Part shown: piece by piece, positions 30,854 through 41,758 of the stretch
Layout: each line of letters begins with the position of its first letter
Position numbering within the stretch: the stretch's first letter is position 1
From: Allium sativum
Lineage: Eukaryota; Streptophyta; Magnoliopsida; Asparagales; Amaryllidaceae
Length of the DNA: 64,000 nucleotides
Direction of reading: 5' to 3'
Assembly (NCBI GenBank): GCA_030737875.1
Contig: CM060912.1
Span: 460,850,310 to 460,914,309 of the forward strand
Made by a program: the position numbers and the translations under genes
The notes under the pieces: model-generated
Databases searched by the model: none
Told to the model about the DNA's origin: nothing
The model's input: only the letters and a program-made list of their open reading frames with translations

Positions 30854-33332
30854 TGTAATGACTCGTATTTTTCCATATAATAATTAATTAATTTAATTAT
30901 ATAAATAGTGATTTAGATATTTGAATGATCATAGTATTAAATAATAATGAATATTTAATTAAATTAATTAATAGAATAATATATTTAATTTCTGAAGTAG
31001 TCGGAAATAATAGAATACACAATACGATGTGAATTGGATCATATATAAGCTATAATCCAGTTTGGGATTGAATTAGAACAACGAATATATTATTTTAACG
31101 GCAGTTGAACGTATAATTATATTATAATTAAAATCAAGCTCGAAATGACGCGATAGTTCGCTATTTGGCGATTCGAACTTCAACTGAATATACATGGTCC
31201 GTTTTAAATTGGATTTCTGTGAAACAAGAAACGTTCAGAGCTGGTGAAGTGTATTTTTCTAATGGAAGAGAAAAATAGGGATTTCATTGTGTAGATTTTG
31301 ATTTATGTCCAAATCAAATTTTAGAAAAGTCGCTATGGAATTCCTTTGAAATTTATAAATATATATTTATGTTATAAAAGGATTTTTCAATATAAATCGA
31401 ATATCGATGTAACACTGGATTTGGAATATCGAGCTACAAATCCAATTGGAGCTATACGATATTCTATTGTAAATATATACGATAATATTTATTTTTAAAT
31501 AATTAATTTAATTATTTTTAAATACATTTATATTTAAAGTGGGGTTATTTAGAGCTTTAAAAATAGCCAGTTTTGCAAACGACCTCTGTTTTTGACAAAA
31601 CTAATTTTGTTGGATCCGCAATATCAAATTATTGCTAGATTTCAATATTCATGATTTTTGAAGTCAGTATGTAGCCGTATGGGATTTTAATGTGAAAAAC
31701 AGTCGATAATTTGACCTTTGAAAATACGCTGTGTGAGCAAACGAAGTCGGAATTCGATGAAACTAGTTTCGTTGGGTTCGTAATGTCAAATTGTAGTTGC
31801 ATGTCCAGTTTCGTGATTTTTGGGTATTGTATGTGGTTGTACGAATTTTTAAAGACAATTACATATAACGATTGCTTAAAATTGAATATAATAATAAATA
31901 TAAAAAAATATTTAAATCTTCCTATATATATCACTACACTTCTCTAAACCCTAAATAAACTCATTTTCTGGTCAAAAAAAATGTAGCCGTCGTGAGAAAA
32001 TTTCCACAGTAAAGAAACCAACTTCAAAAATTTCCAGGAAATCCAGTTTAAATCAATAAATCCCAAAACGTGTATGTATGAGATCCTTGAGTAGTGGACT
32101 TCGATTCTATGCAATTTTTGTAAGGTGCGATCAACGCCTGAGTTGGGCGGAAATAAGCGGCGACGCTTAGGGTTTGAGTTCGTGAGTGGTAGAAGCCTCG
32201 AATTAGGTTTTGAGTGTTAGTCTTGGGATCCTTGTGTGAAATAGCGAGGTGCGGCAAACTTTTATGGGAATCCATGATAAAAAATGTCGCTGGAATCCTA
32301 TAGCGACAGGAGGAGTGATGAAGTCGGAGAGTGCCAATAATGGTGCGAGTTCGTTATTTTGGGGTTGGGATGATTAAGGAAGGGAAGAGGAAGAGCTCGG
32401 TGAAATCGATGTGAAGTTGGTGATAAAACGAGGATGAATGAGGCGTTGGATAGTCGGTTAATGGCGTGGCCATCAACAGGTGGTCATGCATTTTATTTTT
32501 AGGGAAGACAATTACTGTTCACGCGGGTCGGGTATTTTAGGATATGGTTATGGGTCTGATGCATGGTAAAGCCCATCTATGAATTTAAATTAAGTTTTAA
32601 TTAAATAAAATAATGTGTTAACTTGTATAAATCGTATCTTTGTCATACGTGATCAGAATTGAGCGAAACAGGATCCGACAGGATCGTATGGGCGGTGGCT
32701 ACAACATGGAACTGACTGGGAGTAGGTTGGAGCCCGTTACAATTTATAGCAAAATAAATTGTCCGTCTGAATCAATAGACGCAAATCGTTATTTAACAGT
32801 TAACGCGAAATGTGAGTAAATCTCACTAACTCTGAACAGTTTATATTTTTATAACATATTTTTAGAAATGTTAAATATTGGTTGATTGCTAAGTGTTGAC
32901 TGTTTGGATGAACTGCTAGTCAGTTAGTTGAAATTATATATATATATAGTTAAATATATATTGATTCTGTTATCAGAATATTTCGTATTGAACTGAACTT
33001 GATGGTAATTATATTGTGTAACATCTGTGGATGCAGGGAAATAGGTCGGAGGAATCCAACTGGATTCCTCAACATTTATTTTACCTTTTTTCATATATAT
33101 GATGTGATATATAATCTGTTGTTGATGATGTGTGTTAGAATAATATTGATCATTGTTATTTGGTATTTTAAATGCCAAAAGGAATACCGGAACGTTAAAA
33201 AGGAAATTTTCAAATGTTATATTGAAAAAGAAATTTTTATAAAATCAAAAGATTTTATAAAAAGAAACTATTTACTTAGAAAATAATAGATTAAAAAGGA
33301 ATATTTATTTGTTAAATAAATAGAAAGAATAT

Positions 33333-33560
33333 AAAAGGAAATATTTCTAAAACATTTACAAATAGAAATAAAAGGAAATATTTGTAAAACATTTACAAAT
33401 AGAAATAAAAGGAAATATTTGTAAAACATTCACAAATGGATTAAAAGGAAATATTTATGAAATAAGTAAAATTGTAGAAGGAAATATTTATTTAAGAAAT
33501 AAATAGAATTATATAAAGGAAATATTTATATGAAATAAATATAGACAAATAGAAAAGGAA
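33333..33560. repeat. 37-bp AT-rich tandem repeat in E
   Basis: AAAAGGAAATATTTGTAAAA followed by CATTTACAAATAGAAAT, three near-perfect copies and then degraded ones. Each contains ATTTGTA...TACAAAT, a 7-bp dyad. Confidence 0.8.
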
Positions 33561-33589
33561 GTATTTGTAATCGAATTGAGTTATCAAAT

Positions 33590-34646
33590 ATAATTTATTT
33601 GAATAAGAGTAAGTCGATTAGAGTTAATCGAAGTGAGTTAATCGATTAGAGTTAAATCGAAATTAGTTATTCGAAGTGAGTTAATCGATTAGAGTTGAAT
33701 CAGTCAGAGTTAGTCGAGTGTTAGTTAATCAAATAGAGTTCGTCGAGTATTGGTTAATCGAAGATAAGAATTTACCAAATATAGTTATTCGAAAAGGCGT
33801 TATTCAAAATAGTTTATTCGAATAGAATTAAAGGAGTTATTCGAATAGAATTAAAGGAGTTATTCGAAATAGTTTATTCGAATAGAATTATAGTAGTTAT
33901 TCGAAATAGTTTATTCGAATAGAAAAAGGGGATTATCGAATATAGTTTATTCGAAAGAAAGAGTAATCGAATATAGTTATTCGAAGAAAGGGTTATCGAA
34001 TATTAGTGATTCGAAAGAGAGATTATCGAGTATTAGTTATTCGAAAGGGTTATCGAATATTTGTTATTCGAAAGAAGTTATCGAATATTAGTTATTCGAA
34101 AGGGTTATCGAATATTAGTTATTCGAAAGGGTTATCAAATATTTGTTATTCGAAAGGAGCTATCGAATATTTGTTATTCGAAAGTAGTTATCGAATATTT
34201 GTTATTTGAAAGAAGTTATCGAATATTAGTTATTCGAAAGGGTTATCGAATATTAGTTATTCGAAAGGGTTATCGAATATTAGTTATTCGAAAGGGTTAT
34301 AAAATATTAGTTATTCGAAAGGGTTATCGAATATTAGTTATTCGAAAGGGTTATCAAATATTTGTTATTCGAAAGGGTTATCGAATGTTAGTTTTTTAAA
34401 AGGAGTTGTCAAATATAGTTTATTCGAATAGAGTTAAAAGGAGTTGTCGAATATAGTTTATTCGAATAGAGAAAGGAGTAAATCGAATATAGTTTATTCG
34501 AAACGGGTTAATAAAATATAGTTTATTTGATAGGAGTAAATTGATAGGAGTAAATTGATAGGAGTAAAATGATAAGAGTTAATCGATTAGGGTTAATCAA
34601 AAAGAGTTAATCCAATAGAGTTAATCAAATAGAGTTAATAGAATAG
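33590..34646. repeat. TTCGAA-rich tandem array (27-bp unit) in E
   Basis: At 34006-34400 the unit is GTTATTCGAAAGGGTTATCG followed by AATATTA (27 bp). Flanking sequence carries degenerate variants. Each unit holds TCGAATATTAGTTATTCGA, a 7-bp stem with 5-nt loop. The 112-codon ORF with repeated VIRKGYRIL at 34061-34399 merely follows the 27-bp period. The array resumes beyond element A (47862-48020). Confidence 0.85.
34642..34646. other. TSD of element A, left copy (AATAG)
   Basis: AATAG before TGTAACAACC; the identical copy is at 47857-47861. Confidence 0.95.
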
Positions 34647-35537
34647 TGTAACAACCCGGAAATGCGAGCCAGTTTAAAAATTTTATTTTGGCAATTTTAA
34701 TGAAGTTTAACATTTAAAATGAATTATTTTAAATAATATCAACGAGAAATTTATTTTGAATACAATTCGAACGTATATATTTATATACGTCGTCGTTAGA
34801 ATATAAATATTTATTTATATATATAAAAGGAATTGAAAATGGCGCGGTAGTTCGATAATTCGATTTCAAACTTCAATTGAATGTACCAGGTGCAAAACAA
34901 ACCAGATTTTAGCGAAGCCAAAAATAATAAAATATAATTGAGAATATCTTTCCAACGAATCCGAAAAATTGAAATTTCATAGCGGGAATCAATTGAAATG
35001 CCCAGTTGAAAATTCAGAATAGACGCTATGGAATTTCGGCCCTTAAAAATAGCAATTTTGCAAACGACCTCGGATTTCGACGAAACCACTTTTGTTGGAT
35101 CCGTGGTGTCAAATTATTGCTAGGTTTCAAATTTCATAATTTTTCGAATCAATATGTGAGCGTGGCAAAGGAAAACGCTTTTGACCAGTTTCAGTTGATT
35201 TTAATCGACTGGAAAATGGCCATTTTTCAAACGGTCTCAGAATTCGACGAAACTAGTTTTGTTAGGACTGTATTGTCAATACGAAGCTAGAAAATATTTT
35301 TTTGGAATTTTTCGAGTTAGTATGTGGCCCCGGTAATTTGAAATGTACGTTTAAAATTCAGTATAATGATTTAAAATGTAAATTCAATGGAAACTGATCG
35401 TAACGATCGAATTGGCCTTCGTGACATAACCCATTGTGTTCGGAATGGGGGTAATTAGCTAGGGACGACAGTCGGTGGGTTCGATTTCGAGTTTAAAATA
35501 AAAGTCAACTTAAATGGAAAATAATAAAATAATAAAC

Positions 35538-35546
35538 TATATAAAA
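35538..35546 (+). promoter_or_regulatory. TATA box of A 5' LTR
   Basis: TATATAAAA about 890 bases into the LTR, just before the CT-rich leader. The 3' LTR counterpart is at 42650-42658. Confidence 0.65.
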
Positions 35547-35555
35547 AAAAACCCC

Positions 35556-35903
35556 TCAACTCTTACTCTATCTCCCTCTCCCTTCACTCTCCTTCTTCCC
35601 CGTCGACTTCATTTGAGAAAAAAAAATGAGGAAAACCGCACAGCCCCACCGCCGCCTAAACGTTCGCGCCCCCTCCCTTGGCCGCTGCTCTGCCGCCACA
35701 GGCGCCGCCTCCGCCCTAGCGTCTCCTACCTCCTCCTCCCCTTTATTTTCCCCAAACCGAAAAACCCTAAGGCCCCCACCCACATCGAAACCCTCCCTGC
35801 GCTCCTTCCTTGCTCCTCCTCCGCCTGAGCGTCGGCTCTGACCCTCCCCTCCTACCATCCCTGGCTGCCATCTCCGCCAAAGATCCAATTTTTAAGAAAA
35901 AAG
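35556..35903 (+). other. GC-rich, CT-rich leader ending at a splice-donor-like site
   Basis: A strongly GC-rich island in AT-rich DNA, starting about 20 bases after the TATA box, with CTCTATCTCCCTCTCCCTTC then CCGCC-rich sequence, and closing with AAG|GTGAGC at 35903/35904. It looks like a transcribed 5' exon. The proteins it could encode differ in frame between the two LTRs of A, so it is probably non-coding. B (donor GTAAGT at 9714-9719, minus) and D (GTAAGT at 54378) have leaders with the same layout. Confidence 0.6.
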
Positions 35904-36229
35904 GTGAGCTTTTCTTGTTTAATCAATACAATTTGAATGCTTAGTTAAATTCAGTTTATTTATATGAAGGTTTATACTTTTATTATAATAAAGTCTAGAT
36001 TTTTAATTTAGTAAAATTAGATTTTAATGAAGAAAAAGATTAGGTCTTTAAAGAAGAAAAGATTATAATTTTTTATATAAAGATAAGATTTTTGTTAGTA
36101 TAAAGATATGATTTTTAATTCATATCGTGATAGATAAAGTTAGGATTTTTCATCATAAATAGCTTTGATTCTTCATTATATTAGGTGATGATCTATTTTA
36201 CAACATAAAGACGTGATTTTTATTTTATA

Positions 36230-36470
36230 GAAACCATAAAAATATAATTTTTATACTAGTGGCATAATAAAAATATGGTTTTTTGTTAAAGTAGAAATAT
36301 AATTTTTTATATAGTTATGATAATAAAAAACCAATCTTCATATAAGAAGTAGAAGTATAAAAATATAATTTTTATATAGAAAGAAGCGTTGTAAATATAT
36401 GAAGTGAAATAAAAATCTGAACTTTATTTAATCGTGAAGTAAAGAGAATATAAAAATGTGATTTTTATGT
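36230..36470. repeat. ATAAAAAT/ATTTTTAT dyad array in A 5' LTR
   Basis: Repeated ATAAAAATATAATTTTTATA-like words with variable spacers. Counterpart at 43330-43575 in the 3' LTR and 9350-9660 in B. Confidence 0.6.
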
Positions 36471-39400
36471 ACGTAGTGGATACGGGCAACGAAAGTGACA
36501 AAAGATGAAAAGGTGAAGATTTCCTACATAAGAAGGGTCGCGGAGTTGGATTTAGCTTGGATGAGAACTCTCACTTTAAATTTTCTTTCCTAGTTAGAAA
36601 TATATACTAGGATGCAGACGGTGTTTAGTAGCACCCGACACCATCGTCCACAGACCATGGACTTGTTTGTTTGGTTGTTTGGTGATTGAATAGAATATTA
36701 GTTGGAATTTTGTGTTGTGAATAATGAAATGGATTTGATTGATATGTGTATGGCGTGGGCCATCACTAGACCAGGGATAAGGCTAGGCCTTGTCCCGTTT
36801 CTAGTATCGTGCCGTTATGCCGCCGAAATTTTCTAAAATAAGTTAGAAAAAATAAAAATATCATTTTATTGTGTAAATGAACTGAATAAAAATTCATGTG
36901 TTGAAATAAATATTTTATCGTTAAAAATATAATTTTTAACGTGCGTGTGAATAAAATAAAATAAAATATTCATTTACAAACCAGACGGTTTGTTTATGTA
37001 CACTGATTTAACTGATTTGATTGGGACGATAAATTTTACACATCGCCCAACTGCACAAATAATATTTAGTGTTTGTTGATGTGAAACCCCATACGGGTAT
37101 TGGGATGATATTTAAAGTACACTAGTCCTAATTGTATAGTTGTTTGTCGATCGATAGGTTGACAGACAGTTGTGTTGTGCACTTTGGATGATGTTTGATT
37201 ATTTATTGTTGCTATTTTATACATGTGTTTTGTGGAATCCATATAATTAACGTTATATGGTAATTGATTGGGCCTCATTCCAATTTAGAAAAGTAAGAAT
37301 ATAAAGAAATATATATTCATGTGTTGAAAAGAAATATATATTCATGTGTTGAAAAGAAATATATATCCATGTGTGGAAAAGAAATATATATTCATGTGTT
37401 GAAGAAAATATTCATTTGTTGAATAAAATAACAAAGTTATTGAAATATATAAAGCCGTGTTGATTAGATTTGCGCCATTTTGACGCGAACGATATTTATA
37501 TCGATTATATTCGAATATCGAAAAGGAAGTGATTTCAAAATATAACGCTTTGAAAATATATATATCGATGATATGGAATATTCAATTTTGATTTGAAATT
37601 GAATATGAAGTTGAAATCGTTTCGAAAACGAATTTAAAACGATTTATAAAATACGTTTTAAAAAGGAAATCGATGAAATATATATATATAATGGCCTGAA
37701 TAGAACGCGCCGCGCTGCGGCTGTTCGTGAATTTCGACCATTGACTTCGAATTGATGTTGCGGGAGATCCGGCCGTCGGATTCTCCTAAAACCGGAACCG
37801 TTGGGTTTGTATCGAAAAGAGCTTTCCAATGAATATTAGAAATTAGAAATTAGAAATCTAATGGTTGGATTTGGAATTATGTCCAAATCAAATTTGAAAA
37901 AGGTCACTGTAAGTGCAGTTCGATGGCCGTTGATGGAAATCGACTGTACGGGCCTTGATAAAATTATTAAAAATAGTGATAATTTGTGTAAAATCATAAG
38001 AAATGATTTAGGAAGAATCGGGTTGAAAAACTCCATATTTGAAAAGATAAAAATAGATTTTTATCGAAATGAACTAGTTTTGAACTAGAATTATAATTCT
38101 ATTTATTTTTAAAATAAATAAAGTGGATTTGAAATGGTTTTGAAAGTAACCAGAATTTCCAATAATTGAATTGGAAGGGACGTGAATCGAAATTATCTTT
38201 GGAATATTTCGATGTTGGATTTCGTGATTATACAAATATGGTTGTGGAAATTTGAAAGATATATTTATATCGTTATTTCCAATACGATATTTGTTGGTCG
38301 TAGAATTTGATATTGAATATAAGCCGATATATTTTCTATTCAGAGCCTTGTATTTAATATCAAATGTGATTTGGGTTTGTCGTGAATAATGTCTTCATTA
38401 ACACTGTTCTTAAACCCAGTTGAGAAAAAGATTAAATTTTTTTACTTAGATTTAATGAAGTGTGCCAATTAAATAATATTTAATTGGATTTGAATTTGAA
38501 TTAATTTTTGGGTTTATCGTGAACGGTGTTTTAAATAACACTTGTTCTTTAACCCGACAATTAATGGAAGGTGATTTTGGGTTTATAGTGAACCGTGTTT
38601 TAAATGACATTGGTTCTTTAACCCGGTTAAAGACAGGATATTGATTTCTGTGAAGATTAAAAATAAGTGGAGTTTTAATGAATCTTTAATTAGATTGAAA
38701 TAATCGAGAATGGAGTATCACAAGTTTTGCTCCAGGCGATAGTTAAATCTTTAATTAGATTTGAACGTGGAATGGTAATTGAATTTACCGATAACACCGT
38801 GGTGTTAGATATGAAGTATTACCAGTTTTACTTCATGGGATGAATAGGTTGGGATTGGGAAATAAAATAAATGATTACTTCGGTTTGGTTCGCTAATCCC
38901 GACTAGTTTGAATTGATATTCAAAGAAGATTAAAGAATAAATTTAAAGAATTTATCTTTGATAAAATTAATGGGAACCTTTCCCAAAGTATAAGAATATT
39001 TGAATAAAAGAATATTCTGAATTGGAAGGAGGCGTATGTTGTGTTTGTGTAACACTTGTTTATTATATACGCGAGTTATTCAGGAAGACCGGGTTTATCC
39101 CATTCTGAATAACTGATCCGACGTGGTGTCGAGAATGAAGACGGTGGTTGAAGACCGGAGGTCTTCACGTCGTTTGGATAATTACTGATGATCTTGATTG
39201 GGCCGTACACCCAAAAGGAGGGAATCAGTTGGTGATCGTCCAGACGTACTTGGAGATCGATGGATATGCGGGGTACTAGGTGCCTCCGGTTTCGTTCGGA
39301 CCCAGAACGAACTTTTAAATGGACTGTGTGTCTGACATTGGATTTTAGTATGTGTGTTTGATTTCTATTAAATATATATCTGTTTGGCGGCGGAGAATTT

Positions 39401-40420
39401 ATTCTCTTGCTTAACACCCTTCTCTGAGACATACGAGCTCAGGGGTTATATATCGATGGATATCAAACGCATGGAGTGAATTGCCTGTGTGGCATGCCTA
39501 AGTGGCAAATGATCAAGGCTTCTGTTGAAAAGAAAAGCCTTGTGGTTGATGATCAAACACGGCCTGTGTGGCATAGCTTTGTGTAACATGAATTCGCGAG
39601 CCTCACACCCTGGTTGTGAACCAAAAACGGGAGAGGACCTCAGGGAGGGCATGCGTTTCCTTCTAGTTAGAAGTGGCGTCAGTGGTTTTACCCGCCGTGA
39701 CGAGTATGACTTATGTGGTTGTTGCTGTTGCGAGGCGCCTCGGATATATCGGTGACTATGTGAAGCCGATGGAGTATTCGTTGGCTCATTGACACCCCAA
39801 AGGGTGGGGAAACGCAGTGTTCAGGCATTTTAATCCACATCGGTGGACCGGCCCTGACGATCCAAAGGTCACTCGAGCTCTGACCTGAGACACGGACTAG
39901 AGCGTCTCGAATCGGTTGAGGACTATCTTTTGCCTCGGTTCATAGATGGAAATCCAATTTCCAAATACGTGACTTTGCGGTTTTGATTGTAGAGCCTTGT
40001 ATGGCGACATGATATATGGTACCCATGCCGTCTATGATTGATATTTATGGTTTGAAGTTGTTTTATACACTATACACTTATAATTGTATCAAATGATTTG
40101 TTTTAAACGTACTAAGCATGTTTGGCTATTATAAGGGAAAACCCTATCCCCCGGCTTGCGTTGCATTGTGTGATAGGACCTGGGTCTTATAATAACTTCA
40201 TTTTTCCAAAAAGCATTGCGTTGTTTTGTTATCTGCACTGGTATTCTGGGGAGGAAACCCGTTCCGTGTTATATGGCGTGGTCCCTTGATATATCTGATT
40301 TAAAGTAAATTTTTAAATAACTGTTTTAGTTCTCATACCAGTCCCATGACTGACCTGGAGTTTATTGTTTTAACCTATACTCTGGGTGCCCTTATTTCGA
40401 CACAGGCAGCTAGTTGTTTT

Positions 40421-40430
40421 GGTTTTGCAG
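40421..40430 (+). promoter_or_regulatory. Candidate 3' splice site in A 5' LTR
   Basis: TTGTTTTGGTTTTGCAG ends at 40430, about 285 bases before the LTR end. The same TTTTGCAG is at 47572 (3' LTR) and 22822 (C), and TTTTGTAG in B. With the donor at 35904 it would define an intron of about 4.5 kb inside the LTR. Confidence 0.4.
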
Positions 40431-40716
40431 ATTTATATTCACAGGATCCTGGTTTACAGCTGGAACGATATCCAGAAAGCTTTGTATCCGTATATCTCCT
40501 TCTAGTTGTGTTTTGTATTATTTTCCGCAGCTATGTAATTTATTGTAATTTCTGATATTTATCTAATGTATTTTATTCATTTATACTCTGTATATTCTTG
40601 TAATCTGATGAATTGCTGTAATATACAATGAAATGTTCTTCCGTCTGCGTTCTTTTGTGTGTTGTTCTCGAAGTATCCGCTCTTTCCTTCACGGGGAAGT
40701 TACGGGTCCTTACAGG

Positions 40717-40735
40717 GGTATCAGAGCTTTGGTTT
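40717..40735 (+). other. A primer-binding site
   Basis: GGGTATCAGAGCTTTGG, three bases after the LTR end. Met-initiator type (usual TGGTATCAGAGC). Confidence 0.85.
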
Positions 40736-41746
40736 TCAAAGCTCAGAGAACAAGGCACATTAGAACCATACGAAAGGATTCATCAGATATTGGATTAGTA
40801 ATATCCAATTAGAATGACTCGTTAGAGATAGGATCAGTAGTATCCTAGAACGAGTGTGAAGAGTATATTTTTAAAATGAAAACAATTTTTGTTTCGAAAA
40901 TTTAAATCAATTATTCGTATTTGATTATTTATTTTATATTGAATTTGTACAATCCAATATATAAAGATTTTGCATATACGCCTTGCAAACGTATATTCTG
41001 AGTTTTAATATACTGGATAGATATAGGATCATACTCTAGTAGCCTGAAGATGATTCTGATGATTGAGTACTCGTCATTAGAATTTATTTCCGTGTTTCGA
41101 AAGTGAGATTTCTATATATTTCCAATTGACTGGTGTGAGAACCAAAACTAGATAGGGCTTATTGTTGTGATTTGGCATCAAAAATGGGATCTTTGACTAT
41201 ATATCAAAGTTATGAATTTGAAAAGATAATCAACTAATTGATTGATGGTTGTGTTGTTTGATTATGGCTTGATTAATTAAAATTTTAACCATTTAGCCAA
41301 ATTAACCAAAAAGTGAATTGTATTGAAATTTGGTTGCATTTCTTGCATATACATGTACTTACATTGAACAGGTCATAGAAAGGAGGCTAGAGCAGAAGAA
41401 TAAAATTGTTTGCCCGACAAATAGGTACATGTTTACCATAATTACTGTTTTGTTTGGGTGATGATGATTTTATGAGCCGATTGGCTAGCCTCTTGGCTTT
41501 TTCTTTTTCTTTTGGATTGAAGAAGGTCATGGGAGGCTATATGAAATATCCCGAAGTCCCCGGTGCAGGGGAGGTTATGGCGAAATTTTTCGAAAATTTA
41601 GGGTGTTAGCCAAATTTTTGAAAAATTTGAAAAGTTCTTAGAAACTGAAAAGTTGAAGAACTTAAGCCGTAATGAAAATATTGGAAGTTGAGTTGATTAG
41701 TTAAACAACTTTCGGCTTCGTTCCTTTTCGGGGACGAAAAGTTTTA

Positions 41747-41758
41747 AGTGGGGGAGAA
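41747..41758 (+). other. A polypurine tract
   Basis: AAGTGGGGGAGAA against the 3' LTR start TGCAACAACCCGG. Confidence 0.9.

Larger units (their letters stand above)
30854..34646 (+). mobile_element. Solo LTR E of giant-LTR family, left part
   Basis: Starts TGTAATGACTCG and, together with 47862-50204, forms one LTR of about 6.1 kb interrupted by element A. It contains the family's duplicated U3 module (CAAACGACCTCTG at about 31580; CGATGAAACTAGTTTCGTTG at about 31755), a TATA box (CTATATATATCAC, about 31920), a promoter-proximal leader, AT-rich DNA, and the tandem arrays from 33333 on. The family match to A is clear at both ends and weak in the middle. Confidence 0.85.
34647..40714 (+). repeat. 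A 5' LTR, 6068 bp
   Basis: TG...CA-bounded. Contents in order: U3 with a duplicated 180-bp module (35036-35335), TATA box (35538), GC- and CT-rich leader ending at a donor-like GTGAGC (35904), AT dyad array (36230-36470), GTGAGAACTCTCAC patch (36560), repeated TATATTCATGTGTTGAAAAG units (37300-37410), pyrimidine/TTTTGCAG site (40430) and the common tail CTTCACGGGGAAGTTACGGG. Confidence 0.95.
40715..41758 (+). other. A internal region, non-coding, with twin hairpins
   Basis: 1044 bases. After the primer site come two perfect stem-loops: TTGGAT-TAGTAAT-ATCCAA (40790-40808) and TAGGAT-CAGTAGT-ATCCTA (40829-40847). Then AAAGATTTTGCATATACGCC (40963-40982), shared with B and D, and an ACTCTAGTAGCCTGAAGATG segment also shared. 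Near the end is a 26-codon ORF from 41529 (MGGYMKYPEVPGAGEVMAKF) of no known relation. The region closes with CTTTTCGGGGACGAAAAG and the polypurine tract. Confidence 0.85.

Noticed and set aside
34061..34399. 112-codon ORF with repeated VIRKGYRIL
   Set aside because: The protein repeat is nine codons because the DNA repeat is 27 bp; several frames are open and the array is inside an LTR.
35514..35888. Proline/arginine-rich ORFs on both strands in the GC-rich LTR leader, possibly a captured gene
   Set aside because: The same segment in the second LTR (42626-42962) is shifted by indels and reads differently, so no frame is conserved; treated as untranslated leader.
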